64,000 nucleotides of DNA, taken from positions 14,389 through 78,388 of the forward strand of contig CAYRBI010000008.1 of the NCBI GenBank assembly GCA_964422415.1, written 5' to 3'. A program made the translations under genes and the position numbers. Positions 8,165 to 16,924 of the stretch are shown here, in pieces. Numbering within the stretch: position 1 is the first letter of the stretch; each line of letters begins with the position of its first letter. This DNA is from OLB16 sp964422415 (GTDB taxonomy: Bacteria > Hinthialibacterota > Hinthialibacteria > OLB16). The notes below the pieces were generated by a model. It was not told the origin of the DNA, did no database searches, and saw only the letters and a program-made list of their open reading frames with translations.

Positions 8165-10438
8165 TTAATTCATACTGGTTATAATTTCCGGCCGATCCAG
8201 GCGGAAACCGTTGCTACCCGAATGAACCTCGTCTTTGGCGGCGTAATTCCCATTCGTGACCGCCAGCCGGACCAAGGCGCCGATATCGAGAATCAACCCC
8301 ACCCGTCCATCGGGCATAATGGCCCCACCCGAAAGACCCGGTGTTCCATTGAGAGCCTCACCGAGAGGTTTGATGACAATCTGTTGCTGCCCCAGCAAGT
8401 CATCCACCACCAGCGCCGCGCGCTTGCCATCATCCTCGACCACGACAGCCGTGGCTTGTGTGACTTCTTGCAAGGCGCCACGGGTGTCAAACAGCCGGTC
8501 CAATCGGAATAAGGGAATCAAGTCCCCTTGTACCGACAGCATTTCTCCACGCTGGAAGAGCGATGAAATTTCACCTGGCAGAGGACGCAAGGACTGAACA
8601 ATCGAGAGAGTCGGAATGATGTATTTCTCGCCGGAGACCCGTACGACCATTCCATCGATAATGGCCAGCGTGAGCGGCAGGCGGATGGTGAAGACACTCC
8701 CCATGCCAGGCTCGGAGATGATTTCCACCTGGCCACGCAAGGCCTCCACGTTCTTCTTGACCACATCCATCCCAACCCCACGCCCAGAGACATCGCTGAT
8801 GGTGCTGGCGGTCGAGAATCCGGGCAGAAAGATCAGGTTGAAGATCTCACGTTCGGTTAACGGCTCACCCTCACGGACCAGGCCGCGGTCGATAGCCTTC
8901 GCCAAGATGGCATCTTTGTTCAATCCACGCCCATCATCATGGACCTCGATATAGATGGCGCCTCCCTTGTGATAGGCACGCAGTTCAATTCTTCCCACCT
9001 CGGGTTTTCCGAGTTTGATACGCTCCTTGGGATCGGTCTCGATGCCATGATCCACCGCATTCCGGATCATATGGATCAATGGATCGCCAATCTGATCCAC
9101 CACGGTTTTATCCAGTTCAGTATCTTCGCCAGCGGTTATGAGCTCGACCTTCTTCCACGATTTATGCGCCAGATCACGTACCAGGCGGGCCATCTTCTGG
9201 AAGGTGGGACGAATGGGAACCATCCGTAGCGAGGTTCCCATCGCCTGTAATTCGCGAGTGATCTTGTCGAGTTGGCCGAGGTGACGCAAAAGAGCAGGCG
9301 AGGCGGTTCTTTTAAGTTCATCGGATTGGCAGACCATGGATTCGGCGATGACCAATTCACCGATCGTGTCGAGGAGTTGATCCAGACGGTCAGCATCGAC
9401 CTTGACCGTCTCCCGAATCTGAAGCGCCTGACTTTGCGCGGCCCCTTGAGAACGCAGGGCCTTGGCCACCTGACGAGCCTCGACCTTTCCCTCCTTCACT
9501 AACACCTCACCAATCTTCCGGGGGGGAACCGTACGAGACTGGTCCTGTAGGGCCTCGGCTAGATCATTCGGAGAAAGAAGGCCAGCATCAGTGAGAACTT
9601 CACCCAGCCGTTTACGGGAAGCTTCGGCCGGAGTGGGAACCCCGGCTTCAGTGGCATCCTCCGTAAGGAGCGTATCCACACCCTTGAGCCGCTCGATTAA
9701 GGGGACCATGACCTCATCCCCTGAGACTTGCCCCTCCATCGAACCATCGGCGCGGAATCCTTTGATAACCTGCTTGAGGCCATCCACGGTGTCGAACACC
9801 AGGTCGATCACAGGACCGGCGAGAATCAAACTTCCCTCCCGCGCCCGGTCGAGCAGATTTTCGGCTTGGTGTGCCAGGGTTCCGATTTGAGTGAGCCCCA
9901 GAATTCCCGCTGAGCCCTTCACGGTATGGAAGGCACGGAAAACCGCATTCAAAGCCTCACGGTCAGTGGAATCTGTCTCCATCGCCAACAACTGCATTTC
10001 CGAGTTGTCGAGGTGCTCCAACGACTCAGCCACAAAGGTCTCAAGCATCTCTTGCGTGATATAATCGGCCATCGTGGACTTAGCAGGTGATGGCATGGAG
10101 GAAGCCATCTCCAAACCATACTCCTCCGGCGCCGTCAGACCGTCAGTGGAGAGAGAATTGATGGGGGCCGCTGGAATATTATCACCGGGGCTGAATCCAG
10201 CGATCTCCAGCGTCATTCCTTCGAAGCTCTGGATCCGGGCCTCAACCTCAGACACTGGATGAGTGCTGGAAAGGCGGATATGGAGAGTCCCGCCTGGCTC
10301 CAATTCTTGATCGTTCCGTATATCGGGAACAACATTTTCAACAACCCCAAAAATCTCCAGATCGCGTACCAGCACCAGAGCACGTACGGTGGGCATGGGG
10401 AGATCTTCCGACAAGTGGATGGCAAGGTTCCACATCAT
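8165..10438 (-). CDS. cheA: Chemotaxis histidine kinase CheA with unusual domain order
   Basis: This 757-residue kinase transfers phosphate to response regulators in chemotaxis. Residues 1-85 (HLSEDLPMPTVRALVLVRDL) resemble the regulator-binding P2 domain. The HPt domain follows with its phospho-acceptor His171 in FRAFHTVKGSAG. Two short repeats near 275-335 (RLGEVLTDAGLL, KIGEVLVKEGKV) resemble MshEN-type modules. Then come the dimerisation helices, the catalytic domain (N-box HMIRNAVDHGIE, DDGRGLN, SGRGVGMDVV) and a C-terminal CheW-like domain. E. coli CheA has HPt before P2; here the order is reversed. The ATG overlaps the stop of the upstream gene (ATGA). No CheR, CheB or CheY is in this window. 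Confidence 0.93.
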   Translation of the reverse strand: MMWNLAIHLSEDLPMPTVRALVLVRDLEIFGVVENVVPDIRNDQELEPGGTLHIRLSSTHPVSEVEARIQSFEGMTLEIAGFSPGDNIPAAPINSLSTDGLTAPEEYGLEMASSMPSPAKSTMADYITQEMLETFVAESLEHLDNSEMQLLAMETDSTDREALNAVFRAFHTVKGSAGILGLTQIGTLAHQAENLLDRAREGSLILAGPVIDLVFDTVDGLKQVIKGFRADGSMEGQVSGDEVMVPLIERLKGVDTLLTEDATEAGVPTPAEASRKRLGEVLTDAGLLSPNDLAEALQDQSRTVPPRKIGEVLVKEGKVEARQVAKALRSQGAAQSQALQIRETVKVDADRLDQLLDTIGELVIAESMVCQSDELKRTASPALLRHLGQLDKITRELQAMGTSLRMVPIRPTFQKMARLVRDLAHKSWKKVELITAGEDTELDKTVVDQIGDPLIHMIRNAVDHGIETDPKERIKLGKPEVGRIELRAYHKGGAIYIEVHDDGRGLNKDAILAKAIDRGLVREGEPLTEREIFNLIFLPGFSTASTISDVSGRGVGMDVVKKNVEALRGQVEIISEPGMGSVFTIRLPLTLAIIDGMVVRVSGEKYIIPTLSIVQSLRPLPGEISSLFQRGEMLSVQGDLIPLFRLDRLFDTRGALQEVTQATAVVVEDDGKRAALVVDDLLGQQQIVIKPLGEALNGTPGLSGGAIMPDGRVGLILDIGALVRLAVTNGNYAAKDEVHSGSNGFRLDRPEIITSMN

Positions 10439-10869
10439 GATGACTCAGAGCACCTCCCTGTAGGCATTCCCGTTTGGACCGGCGTCCGTTCGGATAACAT
10501 TCTTTGCAACACCTGTTTCAGCGGTTCGTAATTCTCATTCAACATTTGGATGAAACGCGGCCTGAGCCGGTGTGCGTCCCCCAAAGCGGTTGAGGTTTCA
10601 TCCGAGAGCAACAAGATGACATGAAATGAAGACAACAATGGACTAAGCGCCAACAGTTCCCGCAGATCTCTGATACGCGGGATGACGATCACACCCACCA
10701 GGCTCATCGATTGCGCTCTGGCCAGAATCTTCCGGAGCGTATCGGCGTGATGCGTAACAAAAATGCAGTCCGGAGGGGTGACTTCCTCCACCGCGCGCAC
10801 AACTGGCTCGGCGGACTGGTCCCACAGAGGGACATGCAAGAAAACTTGTTCTCTATGCTCGTCGCTCAT
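10435..10869 (-). CDS. Unknown protein, first gene of the chemotaxis operon
   Basis: I recognise no family with confidence. The product is an alternating alpha/beta polypeptide of about 144 residues (IFVTHHADTLRKILARAQ, LVGVIVIPRIRDLRELLA, SFHVILLLSDE). It might be a degenerate receiver-like fold, but the usual phospho-Asp motif is not clear. The stop overlaps the cheA start (ATGA), so it is co-translated with cheA. I chose the ATG at 10869 because a sigma-54-like promoter lies at 10906-10921. A longer frame starting GTG at 10935 is open but would begin upstream of that promoter. Confidence 0.6.
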   Translation of the reverse strand: MSDEHREQVFLHVPLWDQSAEPVVRAVEEVTPPDCIFVTHHADTLRKILARAQSMSLVGVIVIPRIRDLRELLALSPLLSSFHVILLLSDETSTALGDAHRLRPRFIQMLNENYEPLKQVLQRMLSERTPVQTGMPTGRCSESS

Positions 10870-10905
10870 TCCTGTGATCCCAAAGCCTTCGTTGAGGCTT
10901 TGTAT

Positions 10906-10921
10906 AACAGGATGTGTGCCA
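10906..10921 (-). promoter_or_regulatory. Candidate sigma-54 promoter (-24/-12) of the chemotaxis operon
   Basis: On the minus strand TGGCACACATCCTGTT matches the -24/-12 consensus (TGGCAC, then TTGCW) perfectly at the -24 box. The -12 box differs at two positions, including the C of its GC dinucleotide. Transcription would start near 10896, leaving a short leader before the ATG at 10869 that can fold AAAGCC/GGCTTT. A sigma-54 activator is encoded directly upstream. The match is good but not complete. Confidence 0.5.
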
Positions 10922-11062
10922 ACCAGTTTGCACACAAACGAACTGAAAAAATGTGTTCGGATGGAGGAGACGATTCCTTCCCTTTTTCACCATGAATCCA
11001 GGAGTCACGGCAAAGAGAGGAAATCAGATATACGGTGTGTAAAGTAGATCTGATGAAACAAT

Positions 11063-11092
11063 CCTGTATATTGGAATTATCCGATATACAGG
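11063..11092. promoter_or_regulatory. Inverted repeat, candidate activator site upstream of the chemotaxis promoter
   Basis: CCTGTATAT at 11063-11071 and ATATACAGG at 11084-11092 are perfect 9-bp arms 12 bp apart. The centre lies about 180 bp upstream of the predicted sigma-54 start, a normal distance for an enhancer site. A degenerate half-site (GATATACGG) is at 11027-11035 and a palindrome TTTTCCGGAAAA at 11106-11117. Nothing codes in 10936-11177 except the optional N-terminal extension of the next gene. Confidence 0.5.
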
Positions 11093-11177
11093 AATAGACT
11101 TCCGATTTTCCGGAAAACTGTCCATTTGCTCGGACAGAGGTCACCTCGCTGGGAACGTTATCTAGTAATAAAAGGGG

Positions 11178-12641
11178 TCAGGAAACCTGATGGAGCTTCA
11201 AAAGCTCATACAGACGTGATTTAGATAGACCTGAAATCCGGCACATCTCTGAGACCTGGCCTCCGGTCCGGAGATTGAGATCCACCAGATAGTCTCGATC
11301 AGACCTCTCCCGGAAATGCCTGAAGGAAGGAAAACTTCCTGCTTGATCTGGAGTTTCTTTGGATTTTGGAATTTCTACTGGATTTGGAATGGCCTTGGAT
11401 TCTGAGGCAGGTGTGGATAGAACCATGGGTGGAGGGGGAGGGAGTGTAGGTTCTGAGGGTTCGCCGAAGAGAGCTCTGGCAGCTGCCACCCGGACCTGAG
11501 TAGGAAGGTGCTGCGGTAAAAGAGTCCTTCCCTCTCCTGCGGCAGCAATGGAATACTCCAGGGTGTGAATCATCTCCCGGACATTTCCTGGCCATTGGTA
11601 AGCCGAAAAAGCAACCAGATATTCAGGCGAGATCTCCTTGACTCCCTCTTCCCGGTTCTTACAGATCCGTGCGAGGTGGTATCTCGCAATAGCGGGAATG
11701 TCCTCCCGGCATTCCCGTAAACTGGGCAACCGGATTGTGCAGGAGCGCAGCCGGTATAAAAGGTCAGCACGGAACTGGCCGGTCTCCACCATATGATCCA
11801 GATCACGGTTGGTCGCGGCGACAAGCCTAAAGTTGCTATCGATCTCAGTCTCGGAACCGACAGGACGGAAACGGTGTTCTTGCAGAACTCGCAGGAAGGT
11901 TTTCTGGATGGAAAGAGGGAGTTCGCCGACTTCATCCAAGAAAAGGGTTCCTTCATGGGCTTGGAGAACCAACCCATCTGTGTCCCGGAGTGCGCCGGTA
12001 TAGGCTCCCTTGATGTGGCCAAAGAGGAGGCTTTCCACCAGTGTCTCGGGAAGTGCCGCACAATCCAGGATGACGAAGGACTTCTCGGCGCGTGAACTGT
12101 TGTTATGGATTGCGAAGGCGAAACTTTCCTTGCCTGTTCCGGTTTCACCTTGAATGAGAACATTGGATTCAGTCCGGGCGGCCAGGAAGAGGACATCCAG
12201 GCAAGATCTCAAGCGGGGTCCAGATCCCACAATGCCATCCCGCCGGAAGGATTGCTCAAACCTTGGTCCCTGCTGTTCTTGCCGGGAACGGAGCGCGCGT
12301 GTGAGTGGCAGGAGAAGTTCGGAAAGGGAAGCACCCTTGGGTAAGTAATCCCATGCACCCGAACGGATAGCCATTTCGGCTCCATCGGCGGTGCCCGCCC
12401 CAGTAATGATGATGACCTCGGGATTGGAGGGAGCGGCCCGAAGCTGGGGAATAATGTCGAGTCCGCTTCCATCCGGCAACCCCACATCCAGAAAGATTAA
12501 ATCAAAGTGGCCATGCCGGTTGGCATCAACCGCCTGCACACGGTTATGAACAGCCTGAACCTCATGGCCCTGAGACTGGATGAGGTGGCTCAGAGCAAAG
12601 CAGACTGCAGTATCATCGTCAACAATGAGGATGCTTGCCAT
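11178..12641 (-). CDS. Sigma-54-dependent response regulator, NtrC family
   Basis: This 487-residue regulator has a receiver domain (acidic pocket VDDD, phospho-acceptor Asp52 in LIFLDVGLPDGSG). A sigma-54 activation AAA domain follows: Walker A GETGTGKE; the sigma-54-contacting loop reads GAYTGA; Walker B LFLDEVGELP. A C-terminal helix-turn-helix (QVSEMCRISGLSKSRLYELLKLH) is present. A Pro-rich linker separates the AAA and DNA-binding parts. Phosphorylation would trigger ATP-driven opening at sigma-54 promoters. It is encoded upstream of the chemotaxis operon and diverges from a hybrid kinase at 12911, a plausible partner. The stretch 12642-12910 between them holds no gene I can support. Confidence 0.93.
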   Translation of the reverse strand: MASILIVDDDTAVCFALSHLIQSQGHEVQAVHNRVQAVDANRHGHFDLIFLDVGLPDGSGLDIIPQLRAAPSNPEVIIITGAGTADGAEMAIRSGAWDYLPKGASLSELLLPLTRALRSRQEQQGPRFEQSFRRDGIVGSGPRLRSCLDVLFLAARTESNVLIQGETGTGKESFAFAIHNNSSRAEKSFVILDCAALPETLVESLLFGHIKGAYTGALRDTDGLVLQAHEGTLFLDEVGELPLSIQKTFLRVLQEHRFRPVGSETEIDSNFRLVAATNRDLDHMVETGQFRADLLYRLRSCTIRLPSLRECREDIPAIARYHLARICKNREEGVKEISPEYLVAFSAYQWPGNVREMIHTLEYSIAAAGEGRTLLPQHLPTQVRVAAARALFGEPSEPTLPPPPPMVLSTPASESKAIPNPVEIPKSKETPDQAGSFPSFRHFRERSDRDYLVDLNLRTGGQVSEMCRISGLSKSRLYELLKLHQVS

Positions 12642-12910
12642 CTCTGGTATCGCGGGCTAATTAAAACCATGATACACTTCCTTCCTGACTCCGACAATGA
12701 GGTCAGGGATTCGGCCTGGACAAAGCTCGTCTTGTCCGGTTCGGTTTGGACATGCAAGGAATCCATCGAAAGTGGGTGAAGGAGGGGTTGTTTATTCCTC
12801 AAAACTCCGGAATACCTACTATGATTAGGACTCCTTATCAATGGCTATCGTCCGCTTTATTGGGAGAAAGCCATAAGTCCTCCAATACTTGCTGATCGCG
12901 GAGAGCCTGT

Positions 12911-14914
12911 GTGGAGCCACTTCAGCAACCTTCCTCATCCATGTCCATGAACGGGTATCCCACGACACCTTCCTATGGGGAAGGGGAAATTCTCGCGGCC
13001 ATCATCGAAGCCTCCCCAGTGGCCATCTATTCCATTGATCAAAATGGAATTGTGACCTCCTGGAATAAGGCCTCGGAAAAGATCTTCGGATGGAAGGCGG
13101 ATGAGGTTCTAGGGAAACCCCTTCCGATCGTGCCAACTCGTTGGGAGGAGCAGTTCGAGGACCTCTTCGCGATGTTGAAGAATGGGCAGAAGTTCACCGA
13201 ACTGGAGTTAAACCGGCTCCGGAAAGATGGAACCGAAATCGACATCTCTCTCTCGACCGCCCCGATCCATGGGCCCACTGGGGAAATGGTAGGGGTTCTG
13301 GGAATTGCCTCGGAGATTACCTCGCGCAAGCGGGCCGAGGAGGCTTTACGCGAAAGCGAAAAGCGCTACCGGAGTCTGTTTCAAGAGAGCCGGGCGGTCA
13401 TGCTCTTGGTGGATCCCGCCCAGGAAATCATTGTCGATGCGAACCGGGCGGCACATGCCTATTACGGTTACGAGCCGCATGTCTTTCGCGGTATGCCCAT
13501 TTCCCGCATCGAGACTCTGTCCATTCTGAGCCAAAGACGGGATCTGAATGGAACCAGTTCCAACTTCATGGAACATTTTTTCACCCGTCACCGCTTGGCG
13601 GACGATTCAATCCGCGAGGTGGAGGTCCATGGCACGCCCCTGGATATGGATGGACAGCATTTCCTCTGTTGCATCATCCATGATATTACCGAGAAGGTGC
13701 AACTGGAGTCACACCTACGGCAATCGCAGAAGATGGAGGCAGTGGCAACTCTGGCGGGAGGCATTGCACATGACTTCAACAACATCCTGAGTGCGATGCT
13801 GGGATTCGTGGACTTGATCCGCATGGAGACCTCACCCGAGAGTTCCATCCGCCCCTTTGTCGAACAGATCCGTCTGGCCGCCAAACGGGCCAAGGACCTG
13901 ATTGGACAGATCTTTTTCATCACCCGCGACACCGAGCAGGAATTCCATCCCATCCAGATCCAGAGTGTGATCAAGGAGGCACTCCGCTTGCTCCGGGGCG
14001 CGCTACCCGCCACCATTGAGATCCGCCAGGACATCTCCCCCACCTGTGGTTCCATCTTGGGTGACCCCATACAGATCCATCAGGTGCTGATGAATCTATG
14101 CACCAATGCTTATCAGGCGATGCTCGCGGGTGGAGTCCTGGAAGTCACCCTGGAGGAACAAGAACTCCCGCCGGATGGCCGTGGAGTTCAACTCGTGGGC
14201 CAGACAGTGACGCCTGGGCCAGTTGTCAATCCAACTGGCCGATTCGCATGCTTGACTGTCCGTGATACGGGACAGGGGATGGACACTGCCACACGGAGCC
14301 GGATCTTTGATCCCTATTTCACCACCAAGGAACCCCGCGAGGGAACCGGTCTGGGATTAGCAATCGTCCATGGGATCGTCGCCAATCATAACGGCTTTAT
14401 CCTTGTCAACAGCACTCCCGGCCAAGGATCGGCCTTCCAGGTCTTCTTCCCACTCTGTGAAAGTCCGGAGGCCACCCCGGAAGATGAGTTTTATTCGGTC
14501 CTCGCCCGTGGACATAACGAACACATCCTCTATGTCGATGACGAAGAGGCCATCACGAAAATGAGGTCGATTCTACTCGGAAGAATTGGCTACCGGGTGA
14601 CCACCTGCCAAAGTGGTGCGGAGGCGCTTGCTCTGCTGTGCACCAGTCCCTGGGGATTTGATGTGGTTATCACCGACCTCACTATGCCGGGAATGACCGG
14701 CATTGCCCTAGGACGTGAGATTCAAAACATTCGCCAAGGCCTACCGGTGATCCTCTGTACCGGCCAATACACGGCTGGCAATACACAGGATTTATACGAA
14801 GCAGGGATCTACAGGCTCCTTCAGAAACCAGTTGAAGATGAGCTCCTCGCCACAACTATCCGCGAGGTGCTCCAGGAAGCAGCGGGAAATAGAGCTAATA
14901 AAAACCTTCCCTAA
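12911..14914 (+). CDS. PAS-PAS hybrid sensor histidine kinase with receiver domain
   Basis: This 667-residue kinase carries two PAS domains (about 25-135, with EASPVAIYSIDQNGIVTSWNKA, and 150-265). A HisKA domain follows with the phospho-acceptor His in GGIAHDFNNIL. The ATPase domain has an N-box LMNLCTNAYQAM, VRDTGQGMD and GTGLGLAIVHG. A C-terminal receiver has Asp in VVITDLTMPGMTG. No membrane helix is evident, so it should sense inside the cell. The frame starts GTG at 12911; the ATG at 12941 is an alternative. It diverges from the sigma-54 regulator and may phosphorylate it; that pairing is inferred. Confidence 0.93.
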   Translation: MEPLQQPSSSMSMNGYPTTPSYGEGEILAAIIEASPVAIYSIDQNGIVTSWNKASEKIFGWKADEVLGKPLPIVPTRWEEQFEDLFAMLKNGQKFTELELNRLRKDGTEIDISLSTAPIHGPTGEMVGVLGIASEITSRKRAEEALRESEKRYRSLFQESRAVMLLVDPAQEIIVDANRAAHAYYGYEPHVFRGMPISRIETLSILSQRRDLNGTSSNFMEHFFTRHRLADDSIREVEVHGTPLDMDGQHFLCCIIHDITEKVQLESHLRQSQKMEAVATLAGGIAHDFNNILSAMLGFVDLIRMETSPESSIRPFVEQIRLAAKRAKDLIGQIFFITRDTEQEFHPIQIQSVIKEALRLLRGALPATIEIRQDISPTCGSILGDPIQIHQVLMNLCTNAYQAMLAGGVLEVTLEEQELPPDGRGVQLVGQTVTPGPVVNPTGRFACLTVRDTGQGMDTATRSRIFDPYFTTKEPREGTGLGLAIVHGIVANHNGFILVNSTPGQGSAFQVFFPLCESPEATPEDEFYSVLARGHNEHILYVDDEEAITKMRSILLGRIGYRVTTCQSGAEALALLCTSPWGFDVVITDLTMPGMTGIALGREIQNIRQGLPVILCTGQYTAGNTQDLYEAGIYRLLQKPVEDELLATTIREVLQEAAGNRANKNLP

Positions 14915-15017
14915 GGAACGCAAGGCGGGGACGGACTACTCCGAAGCGTGTAATTCCTCACAAGCATTTTGGGTTTGTTAACTTCCGATCTATTGTTACC
15001 AAGAGGCAATATGGCCA

Positions 15018-16853
15018 TCAAGGAGATAATTCCACCATCCCCTGATAAGTTGGTTGTCCGGAGATAGATGCCTCACGGTTAAGGCAATCCGGGCAGGCCT
15101 CCTTGAGAGCCAATTCATCCCACCATTCGATGTCATTCTTGAGGGCTTGCATGAAGTGTTCATTGGCTTGGGTGATATTTCCCTTGCGGTGAAAAGCAAT
15201 GCCGAGGTGTAAATGGATGGTTCCCGCTGAATGCGGATCATCAAAAAGCAGAGCCTTCTCGAGATGGTCAATGCCCTTGTCGAACTGATCCCGGCGGATC
15301 TCAATCCACCCCAAGGTATCCAGATTATCCCCCGAGGGGACAAGTGAGACAGACTGGGAAGCCTCCTCAATAGCGGTGGCCAGGTCACCTCCAAACTCAC
15401 AACCAACATAGGCCCGATGATTCAAAACAAGGGATTCCCGGCGTTTGGATTCGACTAAGTCCTCCTGCTTGCCCGGCGCTGGCATGGGAATAATGGAATC
15501 CAGAATATGGTAGAGTTGCTCGCGAATCTCTCCCAACTCAGCCGTGGCTCCAGTCAAGCGGGCTATATGCCCCTGATCCCACAGGATCCGCAATGGGTCT
15601 ACATCATAATTTCCGGCGAATCCCGACCGGCGCCAGGGTTCAATCCTGTCCGCGCTCCGGCGATTCAGGGCAACAACACGGAACCGGCGATCCAGGAACT
15701 TGATTTGAACCTTCGTATCGGTATCTGTAGCTTTTCCCTTACCCTTCTCTTTCTCCTTCTTGGTCACCTTGGAGGAGATGTCCTCTAGGATCGAAGAAGC
15801 TTGAGGAAATTGGCGGTTATAGGCATAGCTGATGGCCAAGCGTTTCGCGAGGAAGAGGTCATCCGGGTGCGCCAAGTACAGATCCTGCATCCGTTTCTGA
15901 GCATCCAGGTCTCCCTGTTGAAGCCAGGGATCCTCCCGCCACAGAAGGTAATCAACCTGTCCGATCTGCCGCCATTCATGGAGGCAATACGCCATGAGCC
16001 CCACGCTCCCGGCCAGCGGAACGAGGATGAGAAGCCTTGTCAGAATCCCCCGTTTCGGATGGGGGAGATCCGGATTTATGGAACGGATTGAAATCCGTTG
16101 AAACACCAGGATGGGAAGCGAGCAGGCAGCCCCCATGAAAAGCGCGGCTATAAGGCCTTTCTGAGTGGGGCCGATCTGAGTGATGCCGGCGAACTCGATC
16201 GAGGGGTGGTAGACGGGGGCATAAGAAAGAGTCCATGAGAAAACCCAGAGTAAAAGAAGGGCCATCCAGGTTCCGCTAGGAACCACCGCCAGTCTCTCCG
16301 GCCCCTCATGGCGGTCAAATCCCAGTTTGACCAGAACCGTTCCTCCCGCCGCGAAGACCATGCCCAGGCTACCCGAGGTGATGACCGCCGTGGAAGTAAA
16401 GTCCACCAGGACCACCACCGCTCCCCCCACCAGGTAAATGAACAATGAGGGGAGCCTTCCAATCTCCTCCTCCATCATCTTCCCCAACGGTAACAGTGCG
16501 ATCACCGAGAAAGCAAACCACCCCAAGCCCGGAGGGAGGAAGATGCCGGTCAAGAGCCGCCACCACTCCCCGCTCCAGACCACCTCCCGCATTGGATAGC
16601 CGAATTCGAGGACCTGATCTATGTTGAAAATCCCCATCAGATTGAGGGGAAAAAGAGTGAGGTCCTCCGGAATGTTACCGGTGGGATTGCCAGCCCAGTA
16701 GAGCCCCAGGGCGATACCGGCCTGGAGGATCAGGAAGCGGATGGCGACAAAAGGCTCGGCCTGATTGAGTTTGTCGAAGAGATTGGGTTCCATGCTGACG
16801 CCATGGGGAGTTGGAATTCTTTGACCCCTGAGACGTATGCGGAAAACTACCAC
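15018..16853 (-). CDS. Rhomboid-like membrane protein with C-terminal TPR repeats
   Basis: The N-terminal 290 residues contain six to seven hydrophobic helices with the rhomboid layout (WWRLLTGIFLPPGLGWFAFSVIALLPLGKMMEEEIG; then GSLGMVFA). The C-terminal 300 residues are soluble and hold TPR-like repeats (TAIEEASQSVSLVPSGDNLDTLG, GIDHLEKALLFDDPHSAG, AFHRKGNITQANEHFMQAL). Active rhomboids use GxSG and a late-helix His; here the serine position reads Leu (GSLG) and the His position reads Gln (ITQIG). It may therefore be a non-proteolytic rhomboid relative. The start is unclear: GTG at 16853 or ATG at 16793, neither with a good ribosome site. Confidence 0.8.
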   Translation of the reverse strand: MVVFRIRLRGQRIPTPHGVSMEPNLFDKLNQAEPFVAIRFLILQAGIALGLYWAGNPTGNIPEDLTLFPLNLMGIFNIDQVLEFGYPMREVVWSGEWWRLLTGIFLPPGLGWFAFSVIALLPLGKMMEEEIGRLPSLFIYLVGGAVVVLVDFTSTAVITSGSLGMVFAAGGTVLVKLGFDRHEGPERLAVVPSGTWMALLLLWVFSWTLSYAPVYHPSIEFAGITQIGPTQKGLIAALFMGAACSLPILVFQRISIRSINPDLPHPKRGILTRLLILVPLAGSVGLMAYCLHEWRQIGQVDYLLWREDPWLQQGDLDAQKRMQDLYLAHPDDLFLAKRLAISYAYNRQFPQASSILEDISSKVTKKEKEKGKGKATDTDTKVQIKFLDRRFRVVALNRRSADRIEPWRRSGFAGNYDVDPLRILWDQGHIARLTGATAELGEIREQLYHILDSIIPMPAPGKQEDLVESKRRESLVLNHRAYVGCEFGGDLATAIEEASQSVSLVPSGDNLDTLGWIEIRRDQFDKGIDHLEKALLFDDPHSAGTIHLHLGIAFHRKGNITQANEHFMQALKNDIEWWDELALKEACPDCLNREASISGQPTYQGMVELSP

Positions 16854-16924
16854 GGAAAGGGAGAGTCACCCAAGGGGGAGCGTTTTCCATACCACACGCT
16901 GGGTCTTTCTACCCCGGCCAGCCT

